Positions 35,165 through 45,767 of a stretch of DNA of 64,000 nucleotides are shown here, in pieces. Made by a program: the position numbers and the translations under genes. The notes beneath the pieces were generated by a model. It saw only the letters and a program-made list of their open reading frames with translations, was not told where the DNA came from and searched no databases. The first letter of the stretch is position 1. Every line of letters begins with the position of its first letter. This DNA comes from Siphonodentalium dalli (taxonomy: Eukaryota; Mollusca; Scaphopoda; Gadilida; Siphonodentaliidae), in contig CP136062.1 of the NCBI GenBank assembly GCA_032622095.1, positions 6,324,001 through 6,388,000 of the forward strand. The letters are read 5' to 3'.

Positions 35165-35375
35165 ACTATTAAATTGTTGCTCCATGTACGCAATGTTAAT
35201 GCCGACTATATATAACCATTTTGATGCCGCTACACGCTGTATTATTGATAAACAGTCGGTTTTCTAATACCGTCCCAATACCGTCCCGCGCCGTCGCAAA
35301 TACCGTCCCATACCGTCCCAATACCGTCCCATACCGTCCCGTCCCATCGTCCCATTCTGCGTTTTAGTCACTCCC
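35165..35375 (-). repeat. Right terminal inverted repeat, outer 211 bp (copy 1)
   Basis: Reverse complement of 10,953-11,163, ending TTTTAGTCACTCCC, with the CCGTCCC cluster just inside. Followed by the octamer TGTATCTC. Confidence 0.92.
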
Positions 35376-35383
35376 TGTATCTC
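35376..35383. repeat. 8 bp target-site duplication, right copy
   Basis: TGTATCTC directly after the terminus, identical to 10,945-10,952. Confidence 0.88.
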
Positions 35384-35560
35384 TTTCATTTGTGTGAAAA
35401 AATGTGGGCGTTCCTCCGTGTTGTGTAAACAGGTCCTTTTTATTATAGAACTTTATTAAGTTTACTTTATTAAGTACTATGTTACGTACACGGCTACAAA
35501 ATTAATTTATGAACACAGTTTTGTCAAAGGTGTCATTACCTGCGACCAGAAATTATTTAG
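35376..35560 (-). pseudogene. LINE-A endonuclease fragment beyond the insertion (copy 1)
   Basis: On the minus strand the codons leading into the octamer read KVNLIKFYNKKDLF, TQHGGTPTFF, HTNE and then R-D-T using the duplicated bases. This is the conserved late part of an APE endonuclease, just upstream of the DYI motif at 10,9xx. Further upstream the frame has a stop (near 35,508) and a weak LVAG..D match to the GDFN motif near 35,545. The far end is not defined. Confidence 0.75.
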
Positions 35561-35869
35561 ACAGTACGGAAGCGATCGAATTCTCGCATTGTTGACTTTT
35601 CGAATGATAGAACACTGACACACGGCGATGGTAAAATGGTTTTCACGGTGATAATCCTGATGAGAAAGTATGGAATAATACAATAAGTCTGCCGTACACA
35701 ACACTGACTACAGTACAGTACCGTTTATTAAATATAATTAATATAAGTTATAACAGTTTGTAACTTTGTTTTCAGTTTTGAAATGAAACTTGTCAGAGTA
35801 AACTAAAACTGGTATTATTATTAACCATTCTGCAATACCAAATGGCCTCACCTTCACACTACTAGTATG

Positions 35870-36196
35870 GCTGAAGGGGTCACTCTCACCAAAAAAGTGC
35901 TGTTCAAAGGGTACACAGGGTTTGAAAATGTGCTGAAGGGTACACAGGGTTTGTGATCGATCGGCACGAACACCACTACTTAAATTGTGTTTATGAAAGT
36001 CTGGCGCCCATTAGCAGTTTGTTTTCAGTACATTTTAATATTCATTGGAACGTAAACAATTATTCTCTAACAGAAATAATGGCAGATACGAAAACTGAAT
36101 GTCCTTTAGAACGACATTTCAAACCATGTGTACCCTTCAGCACATTTTGAAAATCCTGTGTACCCTTCAGCACTTTTTTTGGTGAGAGTGCCCTTT
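35870..36196. mobile_element. MITE-1, truncated copy
   Basis: Same sequence as the complete element at 45,768-46,098 but cut two bases before its right terminus, with no right-hand target duplication. Confidence 0.75.
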
Positions 36197-36199
36197 AGT

Positions 36200-36830
36200 G
36201 TAAACATATTTTTATTTCCAAATCCAAACATAATACACATAATACACAAATGACATAAATATACAACATATAAGAGATAATGTATGGAAATGAGGATCAG
36301 ACAACAAGCCCGATGGCTTATATGAAGTCTTCTCCTCTTTGGCGACATGCCCCTTCCCCAATAAGTGAGGGAGGGGTATCGATCAGACGGGAAATAATAG
36401 AAATAATATTTTTTAAAGGAGAAGTAACTAAGTTTAAGTTGGGATGGACACAGCGGAAGATAGTGTTAGGGATAGCAGGAGGCAGAGAGAGAGAGAAGAG
36501 AGAGAGAGAGAGAATGAGAGGGAGAGTGAGAAAGTAGAGGGGACAGAGTTTTCAATAATTTAGTTGCTGCGTGATGAAAATTATGCACGTAGTAATATGC
36601 ATGCGTCAGGCTCCATGGGAGGGGGGTCAATCGCAATGGCCAATTCCTATTTCAATGGGGTTCACTGTGAATATCGCTGCATTCTTCATGTAGAATCATT
36701 TCACGTATTATACAGGATAGTGACAAGTAAAGTAACTTACAAAATAATCGTTATCGGAAGACAGTTAGTACTACATATATAATGGAGAACATCGTGCTGC
36801 CGCATAACGCGGCCGGAATCCAAAGCAATT
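36200..36830. other. No gene seen; GA microsatellite at 36,484-36,513
   Basis: Unique sequence with a (GA)n tract, followed by the presumed 3' UTR of LINE-B near 36,780-36,845. The LINE 3' end is not recognisable. Confidence 0.45.
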
Positions 36831-36845
36831 TGTTACCCATACAGA

Positions 36846-37118
36846 TCATGGAAATCTTTTTGTTCTCATAATATATGTCTGTACTGCATTAAATATTTGT
36901 TTGTTTTCGCGAAGACTAAGCTCTCTTGACCCCCGCATTAGTGTATTCTCAGATAAGGCAACATTTGGTAGGGAGTCATATAGTTCTCTTCTTGGCTCTT
37001 GATAAAATGTACATTCAAAGAGATAGTGGTAAGTTGTCTCAAATTCCCCACATAGACAGAAGGGGGAAATTTGTACATGGTTATCTGTCAGGTCACCACT
37101 TAGGTGGCTGCAGTTCAA
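36846..37118 (-). pseudogene. LINE-B ORF2, C-terminal zinc knuckle
   Basis: Carries CLCGEFETTYHYLFEC, the C-x-C..H-x4-C cluster that ends many LINE ORF2 proteins, and a normal stop. Its frame differs by one from the upstream segment. The correct frame can be followed leftward through SHILHTRLRLNCSHLSGD to about 37,230, where the shift lies. Confidence 0.85.
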
Positions 37119-37198
37119 TCTTAACCGGGTATGGAGGATATGAGATTTACGACATTTACTATGATAAAAATAGGCAGGTGGACGTATATTGGCACTGT

Positions 37199-37411
37199 TC
37201 AGTTCCTTTTTGAAGTCTTCGATTGTACTGCTGCTCTTTGTAGTTTCTGACAGTTTGTAATTGCAGATGGTAAGAAAGAATCCATATAATAGTCATAATT
37301 AATATTCGAGGGTAGTCTTATATGTTCAAATCTTAAGTTATATCTGGAATTATTTGCCTGAATTGGTCGTATATAATTTCTTAAAATTGATGGAGCAGTT
37401 CCTCGTATCAT
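37199..37411 (-). pseudogene. LINE-B ORF2, post-RT segment
   Basis: Directly in frame with the 710-codon segment, separated by one TAA (37,412-37,414) within HKLCQFF-stop-MIRGTAPSILR. This resembles the post-RT 'HK..FYK...G..P..L' region of CR1/L2-like proteins. Coding homology ends near 37,230 at a frameshift. Confidence 0.8.
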
Positions 37412-39544
37412 TTAAAAAAATTGGCATAGCTTGTGTTTTCTACGGCGTGAAGAGAGGAGTTCCCAGCCAGTCTCTGACAAAAGGCACGCGTTACTCGTAC
37501 TGATGGTTGCACCTGTTACTATTCGGGCCATTTCATACTGAACCTTTTCAATGTCATCACTAAGATAATCAGGGCAGTTATCCCAAACAGGGGAGGCATA
37601 TTCCAGTATTGGTCGGATAAATGTATAATGTATTTTTTCAAGCGTTACTCTGCTTAGCTTGTATCTGTGTTTACGTACTCGATTTACTCGACTCCATGCT
37701 TTGTCAAGCATAGATCTGATGTGGATACCCCAAGAGCCCATGTTGTCGAAAGTAAGTCCCAGATGTTTATGGCTGTCAACCTCAACAATTGTCGCGGTTC
37801 CCATATTCAAATGTGGATGATATACTGGTGTTTCTTTCCTGGAGATTAAGAGAGATTCCGTTTTCAGGGGATTGAATTTTACAAGCCATTCTGATGCCCA
37901 ACACATGAGAGTTTCGAGGTCATCGTTGATTAGTTTTGCGGCCATGGTGGGGTCTTCGATAGTAAGAAATAGAGAAGTGTCATCAGCAAATAGACGAATG
38001 TTGCACCGTATATTTTCGGTTATATCATTAATATAAATTAAAAACAGAAGTGGGCCTAATACCGAGCCTTGCGGCACACCTGCTGTTACATCTTGTAGTT
38101 CCGAACGTGTGCCGTCTATGACAACCTGTTGTTGTCTACATTCTAGATACGATTTCATCAAGTTATACAAGTTTCCTCTTATACCAATTTTTGTCAGTTT
38201 GTTCAAGAGGCCACGGTGCCAGACTTTATCGAATGCTTTACTTATGTCACAGCATATACACCGGACCTCTTTTCCGTCGTCTAATGATCGACATATATTG
38301 TCATATATTTCGGTAAGTTGAAAAACTGTTGAATCGTTGCGCATGAAACCAGCTTGATAAAATGATAGGAGTTTGTTTTCATCAAGAAATTCCCATAGAT
38401 ATTTATAAATACATTTTTCATAGACCTTTGAGACGCAACTTAGTAGAGAAATTGGTCGGTAATTTGATATAAGACCGGGATCACCACTCTTAAATATAGG
38501 TGTAACATGTGAACGCTTCCACTGGTGTGGGTAGTAATTGTTTTCGGTAAATGTTCTAAAATAGAATTCAAGAGGTTCACAGAGCGAGGAGGCACAACTT
38601 TTCAAAACTCTCGGACTTATTCCGTCGGGCCCACTTGACTTAGATATTTTAAGACTGTTTAACGCTTTGTAAATGTCAGGGGCTGTGATTTTTATATCGC
38701 TTAATGTGGATATGGAGTTATCCGGTTCAAGGACTGGTAGGCGTGTCCCGATGTCATCAACTGATGAAATTTTACAAAAATACGAATTGAAAGCATTTGC
38801 TTTTTCAGTTGGTGAGATCAGGAAGTCGCCGTTGGTGTTCAAGGGGGGTATTGATCTATCACTGGTAGCAAATACTATTTTTTGGAGGGTTTTCCACCAG
38901 GAAGACTGGTCGTGTGATGGGCTATTCAATGTGTTCTCATTCTTGGTGTCATAATCACGTTTGCTTTTTCTAATAGCCGATGTAGTTTCATTACGTTTAG
39001 ATCTGAAGTTTGCCCATGTTTGTGGTGTGTTTTTCCTTTTAGCTATCTTATGTAATCGATTTCGTTGCCTCATCAGTTTCCGTACATTATACGTAAGCCA
39101 TTGGGGACTACCTTTCCGGATAATAACTATCTTATTGGGGATATTGTCACTGCATACCTTTTGAATTTTTGCAGTCAAGTTATCTGCATGAGCTGAAAGT
39201 TCAAATGGTATATTATCATCATAGTTCCAGCTCAAGAAGTCTTCGTTCATGGTATCGAAGTCAGCCAGATTATAATTCCAGATACGTCTAGTGAGAGTTG
39301 TAGCCGATTTATTTTTCAAAAGTTTTATCTGAGCAACGACCGGACAGTGATACCTAATTTTGTTGTCGAATATGTTGCCAAGAACACAAGGGGAATCAAC
39401 AAGGTCAGGGTTGCTAGTCATGAGCAAGTCGAGAATGGATGAGGAATTTTCAGTAAAATGCGTTTTATCAGTGACCAGTTGGGTCAGACCTCGTTCGCTA
39501 CATATGCCGTTTATTTTACCATTAGTTTTCATTGAAATCTCCAC
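37412..39544 (-). pseudogene. LINE-B ORF2, endonuclease end plus complete reverse transcriptase
   Basis: A 710-residue frame. Residues 10-75 are the endonuclease C-terminus (ILDLLMTSNPDLV; RYHCPV in place of the usual SDHxPV). RT landmarks follow in order: SGPDGISPRVLK (304-315), NYRPISLL (361-368), QAGFMRNDST (397-406), ISKAFDKVWH (434-443, motif A), GVPQGSVLGP (489-498, motif B), RLFADDTSLF (517-526, catalytic FADD) and NPLKTESLLIS (558-568). It joins the upstream endonuclease segment by a frameshift near 39,530, inside the GDFNEN motif. LINE enzymes of this type nick the target with the APE domain and prime reverse transcription there. The RT core itself is unbroken. Confidence 0.95.
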
Positions 39545-40226
39545 CTATTATGACATCCAGGTCGCTATCGCGCGCAAGAGAAATGTTATCATTAATTTTT
39601 GTCCACAGGCTTGCGGGGGAGTTGGGAGGGCGATAAAAACATCCTACAAGACAACGTTTTGTGTTAATTGTAACCTCTATCCAGATATTTTCTACTTCGT
39701 CACTGTCAAGTTCATCGCATATTTTGAATGGTATAGTGTCACGAACGTAAATACACACACCCCCTCCTGTTCTGCCATCTATCCTGTCTTTGCGGGCAGG
39801 ATCATGGTAGCCAGGAAGATGGATTTCTGAATCCGGGATAGAATGATCGAGCCATGATTCGGTTAATAGACATATGTCGTATTCCCCACTTGATGTTTCT
39901 GCTGCAAGTATATCTACTTTATTTCTGATACTCTGTGTATTCAGTACAAGTACCGAGTGATTGTGTTGTTCGGTTGAGGGGCCTGGGTTAGTCTCCACGT
40001 CTCCTGCCAGGATCAAAAGAGCCTTTGCTAAAGATACCGCTAATACTGTTAGAAATGTCACGCATGTGAAGAGGAATACAGTTGTGTGTGCCATCGCAAA
40101 TTTAGTGTTCAACTTCGTCTTTTTATCATCGGAATTTGGAGAATTAGATAGTTTCTGGCCTGCCAAGATATGTTTGAGAGCGCAGAATTGTTCCATCGGG
40201 AAGAAAATGAAAACCAACAGTGTCAA
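39522..40226 (-). pseudogene. LINE-B ORF2 N-terminus: hydrophobic leader, 2A motif, APE endonuclease
   Basis: A 234-residue frame from Met 40,226; an internal Met (MAHTT, residue ~45) is an alternative start. Residues 48-74 are strongly hydrophobic (FLFTCVTFLTVLAVSLAK). GDVETNPGP follows at residues 75-83, matching the 2A consensus D-x-E-x-N-P-G-P. The APE endonuclease begins at once: LNTQSIRNK, LLTESWLD, GGGVCIYVR, CFYRPPNSP and GGDFNEN at 228-234, where the frame is lost. 2A sequences at the ORF2 N-terminus are documented in several APE-type LINEs of marine invertebrates, where ribosomes skip the final G-P bond. A hydrophobic stretch before 2A could act as a signal sequence (inference). Confidence 0.93.
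39978..40004 (-). other. 2A-type ribosome-skipping motif
   Basis: Codons for GDVETNPGP. All invariant 2A residues (D, E, N, P, G, P) are present. Predicted skip site between Gly 82 and Pro 83 of the 40,226 frame, releasing the leader from the endonuclease-RT protein. Confidence 0.85.
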
Positions 40227-40229
40227 TGT

Positions 40230-43200
40230 TCAGGCAGTTATAAGATCCAGTCCACGTAAGCGTAACATGATATAAAACAAGCATGTTTTTGATTGTTTCA
40301 CACAGAGACGCCCCCTCCCTGACAGCCTGACAGCAAGATTGTGAAATGCACCGATTCTTGCCCTGTGTAACATTATGTCACTCATTATCAAAAGCCATAT
40401 CAAAATCCTGAGAGCAGTTCTGTTTTGGGCATCCTCGGTGCACAGTAACAAACATATTAATAGAGCATACTCTGGTAATACATGTAAATGTATACATATC
40501 AGTGGTGTGTTTTAAATTTGTTTTCAACCCAGTCTGTTTGCCAGGTAGGTGTGAGTAGGTAGGAGAAAGAGAACAGAGTAGAACAGAAGGGCAGTTGAGT
40601 ATAGTGAATGAGAGTATGAGATAGCAATAGTGAGTGGCAATAGAATGTATACCAATCGTGGTTGTGCAGGCCGGTGGGTTTTTTGAGTCAACCAAACAGG
40701 GGTTCATCTTAAGTTTGATAATCTTAGGGTGTGTTTTGAGCTCGGAGCTCTTCATCACGAAAATGTATATGCAGCCGAAATGACTATAGGAGTTATGTTT
40801 CTAAAGTGAGGGATAGAGATATTCATGTCGTGAACGGTTTTAAGGGGAGCGTGGATCGACGAGGTAAGTCAGGAGTAGATGGGTGTGTGGAATTATAGAA
40901 TGCAATAGGATTGCCTGCATACTTGAGAGAGCCTATCACATACATATGCTACAAATTATTTACAAAACTCAGCAAGGGATACAATTATAAATATAAGCAT
41001 TATAATAATATAATTATTATATAATACATAATTAACTATTTTTAACTACGGTGCCTGGGCAGTTTGAATCATTCATGCTAGTGACCAGAGTCTTAGCGCT
41101 GCAATTATGTGGACACACAGTTAGATTTAAGTGCGATCGATTCATAAGACTAACAGGAAGACAGACCACTACACTTACATATAATTACATAAACACACAC
41201 AGACATATATATGCACATACGCATGCACAAAGACATACGTACATACATATACGTGTGTGTTCCCAGATAACTAAATGTAGTTTTTGATACGCACGATTAT
41301 GTTTTCACAAGAGGTGAGCAGCGTGATTTGAAATATCTGAGAAACGGCGTTTCGAAAATTATAGATGCTACCCATTGGAGAAGACGATTCTGAATTTGTG
41401 GTGACATGCCAGTCCTTCATATCAATGCATGTGCACATGCAATTTGATGATGAACACACATTATATGCCTCTATATACCGGTACACGATCCGTGTGTGCT
41501 CCCTTTTGTTATCAGAGATCAGGGCGACCATACCGGTCGGTTATAAGGCAATCCTTAATACCGCGATATGTGTGTTGCCGCCCCAACCTGCCAATGTGTA
41601 CGGTTTGTGGATAAACACAAGCGCGATTATATACCGGTACATGAGTAATGTGTGATCGCTTCAATTGGTGAATGGGTGCGGATTTAAGGTATATTCCGTG
41701 TGTTTACCATTGTACACAAGGTATATACATGATTATCTAGATGGACATTTAAGAAAAGTGGAGCATGCGCATGCATGTATAAATATCGGAGTCTATGTAA
41801 ACCAACACGCGGGTATGTTTGCTATGAAACGGTCAGAAAGGGTTGAGATATCTCAAATGGAATTAAATAGTTCATAGCCAGTACGGAACGGACAGACGGA
41901 CGGACGGTGTGATGGTATAAGTATGTGCCATACATATCATGTTATGGGGGTATAAATACTGTCGATGAATAATATATGTATACAATGGCTACCATGCATA
42001 ACGATATGACCAGGATAAACAAAACGAATGCACACTCAAATAATAAGACAATATATGCATAGATGCTGGTTGAGTATATATACCTGTATAAAAGTGCGCG
42101 CATATATACGCCCTTCAGTGAATGCCAAATGTTATCGCATATGGGCATGTATTCGTGTCACATAACCTCGGTCTACCAACGCCGTTGTTGGTTTAACATA
42201 ATTACCCAGTCGGACTGACCGCTTGACATGGAAATGATTGTCTCGTGTGAGTTTGACCTGAAAAAGTCGTGATTATACGTCCAATCTACTGGTTGCGTGC
42301 TGGTCGGTTTCATTTCATAATGGTGATGGCAAATTGTGCTTCGTGGTATGAGAATTGTTGTATGTATGCTGAACAAACTGATGTAGTAGACTTTGTGCAT
42401 ACATACTAGTGGATTGAGCACATTCATGTGTGTAATTATGAACGTGATTAATCATTATGCAGTCGTCTCATGTGCATGTACAAGTCAGCTAACATCCGTG
42501 ATACACTCGTTTGTCTGGGTATTTGTGCAAAATTGGATTATTCCATAAGATTTCACCATACAGAGGTCATATTGTAGATTGTCTGGACATTTGTGCAAGA
42601 TTGGATTACTTCATGAGACCATGGATGTCCGTGTGTGTGATATTGTTCATATATGGAGAGTTGACAAGCCTGTTTTCCATAAATGCGTCAAGTCGGAAAA
42701 CTGGACATATTATTAAAAAGAGATGTCCGTTTATCGAATTTAGAGGAAGTAATATGAAGTACACAAAGATTATTTCATGAGATTTCGGCATATATACACA
42801 AGATTCGGTGATAGGTGAGTTTATATGTGCGAATTTCGTGTTTGCTTATGTCCCGCCATGTATAGGATTATATACACATATTAATATATAATTATAATAC
42901 TTAATAGATTGTTTTAAGTCTGGGGGTGTGTCAGATGTTCCAGTTACGGATGGATGTACACTTAAAAGAATAACCGAGCAATAGCTTAGTATGGAAAATA
43001 TTTGAAAATGCTTGCATTCGGCGTATATATAGTTGGGTTTGCTTGGCGGATCTATTGGCTAAAGTAGAAAACATTGAGAGCCGGTGCATTGTACACCTAT
43101 TAAACCATCGCTCATAATAAATGCTGATTATATTCTGTATTTTGAAAAGCAGATTTGCGGTGAGTCCATTCAAAACGGACACCTGACCCCTTCCCCATTG

Positions 43201-43270
43201 ACGTTGTCACTATGTACATTCAGATCGTAAGTTGCATTGATCTGACAGTCCTGTATACTATATGAATACA
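40230..43270. other. Non-coding stretch between LINE-B ORF2 and ORF1
   Basis: AT-rich with no recognisable protein. It contains dinucleotide-like DNA near 41,190-41,260, a GGACGGACGG patch at 41,889-41,907, repeated ATACCGGTAC blocks (41,477 and 41,628) and a ~68 bp duplication (TTTGTGCAAAATTGGATTA at 42,522 and its variant at 42,590). No terminal repeats were found to define an insertion. Confidence 0.45.
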
Positions 43271-43274
43271 TCAT

Positions 43275-44374
43275 CTAGCCACGTAGTTTATTGTCAAGTT
43301 CGTCCATTGCATGTGGCGTGGTTATTCTGATCGGCTTCTCATTTTCTTTAAGTCTGATGAGAATGGCTCCATCAATAGTCCACGTTTCATGGATCAGCTC
43401 GTCTTTACGGAGCTGCCGTGCCCTTTTGTAGATTGCGGCGCGGGTTCTAGTGAGATCCTCATTTATGAAAACCCTTTGGTTGAGGTAGGGTAACTTCAGA
43501 TTTTTACTATCAGTGCGTCTCCCATATAGTTCTCGCCTGATTTTATAGGAGGGAAGCCTGAAGATTATTTGGCGTGGTTGGTTGGGTTTTGGAGCATTGT
43601 TTATCCCTACAGTTTTTGGTTCAGTTGAATCAGAATTGGGTTTTCCTTGTTTCGGGCCAACCCTGTGACTTCGGTAAACATCATAATTACCGAGCGGTAT
43701 ACCTAACTCGTTTGCAACGTCAAGGACAATGTTATCAGTGTTTTCGCCTGATTTTTCTGGAACACCTGATATTCTAAGATTCGTTCTGCGGCCATATTGT
43801 TGTAGGTCGTCGAGTTCGACCTTCACTCCGCGAATGTCGTATTGACGCGCTTCCCTCTCCGCTTTCAGTTCAAGTTTGAGTTCGGATAATTCATGCCTAA
43901 TGTCAGCTATGTCGCTTTCATACTTGTCTCTGGGCACGAAGGCATCTTTAGTTATTTTTGCGACTTCTGACCGCGCCATTTTTGTGATAACGCGCTCAAG
44001 CATGCCTTCCATCATTAAACTAAAGGAACTCTGGACACGATCACTCCCGAGAGCCTTTATTAGGCTTGATTCAAAGTATATGTCTGGCGCATAATTGTCA
44101 TTTTCCATTTCTGATGAGTTTGAATGGTTTAGGCTTTCGTCAACCAGGGAGTCCTGATAGACAGGTCTGGGCTTTTTGTTGTCATTAGATTCGGAGGGTG
44201 AGAACGGAGATTGTCGGTTCCGCTTTAAGTCGGCTGGCTTTTGTCGAATATCAGGAATGAATGTTATTGGTTACTCGCGCCCACTGAGTCAGGTTGTTCT
44301 GCTTCGTTCGGTGTGGAGCTGTCTAAGGGGGCGATAGTTGCTTCGTCGAGTCCCTGTAATTGCAACTCACTCAT
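43275..44374 (-). pseudogene. LINE-B ORF1 (coiled coil plus RRM-like RNA-binding protein)
   Basis: An open frame of 277 codons from an internal Met (44,108) to the stop at 43,275. Residues ~62-102 are heptad-like and highly charged (DIRHELSELKLELKAERE), then YGRRTNLRISGVPE (105-118), the hallmark entry to the RRM-like domain of LINE ORF1 proteins. RQIIFRLPSYKIRREL and a basic C-terminal VFINEDLTRTRAA follow. Coding sense continues upstream of 44,108 (SPSESNDNKKPRPVYQD) to a frameshift near 44,260, then MSELQLQGLDEATIAPL starting at 44,374. Family members coat LINE RNA as trimers and are nucleic-acid chaperones. No cysteine knuckle is seen. Confidence 0.85.
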
Positions 44375-44793
44375 ATTGAGTAGAGTACAGATTTACGAAC
44401 AATTGTCAATAAAGCGATTTGTATGCACGCGCTAAATGCGTAATCGGTTAAATAGTTTTGCGAGGAATGTCAACAGTCGAGATCCACGTATTGTAATATA
44501 TAGTCGAAATTAGAATGGTCTCACCGGATTGTCTTTGTTTGGGTGTTGTCTCTATGGAAATCAAAATGGCCGTTCTTCTTGAAACAAAGAAAACACAAAG
44601 TCGAGAATACAGCATCAAGAAATCAGTTGTACACTTAGATGACACATTGAGAGCGATTTATATTGACACACGAATCCAACTGCACATATAATTATCCCTC
44701 GTAAGGCCTTTTAAATTGGTATTTTATCAATTTTCCCCATCGGTCGACTCCGCGTAAAAATATTTATCTTCCCGTCATCGTGACGTCACTTCC
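44375..44793. other. Presumed 5' flank of LINE-B; no gene
   Basis: No recognisable frame. It may contain the LINE-B 5' UTR. It ends in GTGACGTCACTTCCG at 44,794, where terminal-repeat homology begins abruptly. Confidence 0.4.
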
Positions 44794-45273
44794 GTTTGTT
44801 TACATTTTCGTTCTGCAATTTCGCTTCCGTCCCATCGACGAAAAAAGTTGTTTTCATCTTGATTATGGTCAATAAAATGCTACAGTGATGTCGAAAAGAT
44901 GTTAATCTAACATTTTATGCAAAAATATCACCGTGGGACAGGGAAATATGAATGTATGGGGTGATTTGGTGTTTACATTTTCGTTCTGCGTTTGACCGTA
45001 ATCGCCTATTTCCGTCGTGTCTATTTTTAGCCGATAATATGAGCTTTGTGTTGGCGAATGAGACTATTAAATTGTTGCTCCATGTACGCAATGTTAATGC
45101 CGACTATATATAACCATTTTGATGCCGCTACACGCTGTATTATTGATAAACAGTCGGTTTTCTAATACCGTCCCAATACCGTCCCGCGCCGTGTCAAATA
45201 CCGTCCCATACCGTCCCAATACCGTCCCATACCGTCCCGTCCCATCGTCCCATTCTGCGTTTTAGTCACTCCC
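44794..45273 (-). repeat. Right terminal inverted repeat, second and uninterrupted copy (480 bp)
   Basis: Reverse complement of 10,953-11,432 without the 1.8 kb interruption seen at 33,348-35,164. Its inner ~200 bp is identical to 33,150-33,347. It ends TTTTAGTCACTCCC at 45,273. Confidence 0.93.
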
Positions 45274-45281
45274 TGTATCTC
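45274..45281. repeat. 8 bp target-site duplication beside the second right end
   Basis: TGTATCTC, identical to 10,945-10,952 and 35,376-35,383. Confidence 0.85.
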
Positions 45282-45458
45282 TTTCATTTGTGTGAAAAAA
45301 TGTGGGCGTTCCTCCGTGTTGTGTAAACAGGTCCTTTTTATTATAGAACTTTATTAAGTTTACTTTATTAAGTACTATGTTACGTACACAGCTACAAAAT
45401 TAATTTATGAACACAGTTTTGTCAAAGGTGTCATTACCTGCGACCAGAAATTATTTAG
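45274..45458 (-). pseudogene. LINE-A endonuclease fragment (copy 2)
   Basis: Same HGGTPTFFHTNE-containing sequence as 35,376-35,560, at an offset of 9,898, in the frame that joins RDTAEIDYI at 10,952. Confidence 0.75.
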
Positions 45459-45767
45459 ACAGTACGAAAGCGATCGAATTCTCGCATTGTTGACTTTTCG
45501 AATGATAGAACACTGACACACGGCGATGGTAAAATGGTTTTCACGGTGATAATCCTGATGAGAAAGTATGGAATAATACAATAAGTCTGCCGTACACAAC
45601 ACTGACTACAGTACAGTACCGTTTATTAAATATAATTAATATAAGTTATAACAGTTTGTAACTTTGTTTTCAGTTTTGAAATGAAACTTGTCAGAGTAAA
45701 CTAAAACTGGTATTATTATTAACCATTCTGCAATACCAAATGGCCTCACCTTCACACTACTAGTATG

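Larger units (their letters stand above)
10953..35375. mobile_element. Giant terminal-inverted-repeat element (24.4 kb; 34.3 kb if the outer right end is the true one)
   Basis: The left end GGGAGTGACTAAAACGCAG (10,953) and the right end, its reverse complement (ending 35,375), are flanked by the same octamer TGTATCTC. The insertion splits the LINE-A endonuclease. Removing the element plus one octamer joins ..HTNE to RDTAEIDYI.. in one frame, which is direct evidence of clean integration. Terminal homology runs ~1 kb on the right (32,571-33,347 and 35,165-35,375) and is expanded to 8.7 kb on the left (10,953-19,658). An 8 bp duplication with long inverted repeats fits several DNA-transposon groups (hAT, MULE, Merlin, P, KDZ), and I cannot choose among them. 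No transposase is visible, so this copy is probably non-autonomous. A second copy of the right end with flank lies at 44,794-45,281. Confidence 0.85.
35165..36196. repeat. 1,032 bp direct duplication, copy 1
   Basis: Matches 45,063-46,094 at a constant offset of 9,898. I noted about five differences (35,290; 35,490; 35,567; 36,077 and neighbours). It includes terminal repeat, target duplication, LINE-A flank and a truncated MITE-1. Confidence 0.95.
36846..44374 (-). mobile_element. LINE-B, APE-type LINE with 2A motif; ORF1 and ORF2 3 kb apart
   Basis: ORF2 (36,846-40,226) and ORF1 (43,275-44,374) lie in the expected order on the minus strand. They are separated by 3.05 kb with no LINE homology, whereas LINE ORFs are normally adjacent. 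Either later DNA was inserted between them or they belong to two LINE copies. The defects seen are two frameshifts and one stop in ORF2 and one frameshift in ORF1. Confidence 0.7.
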
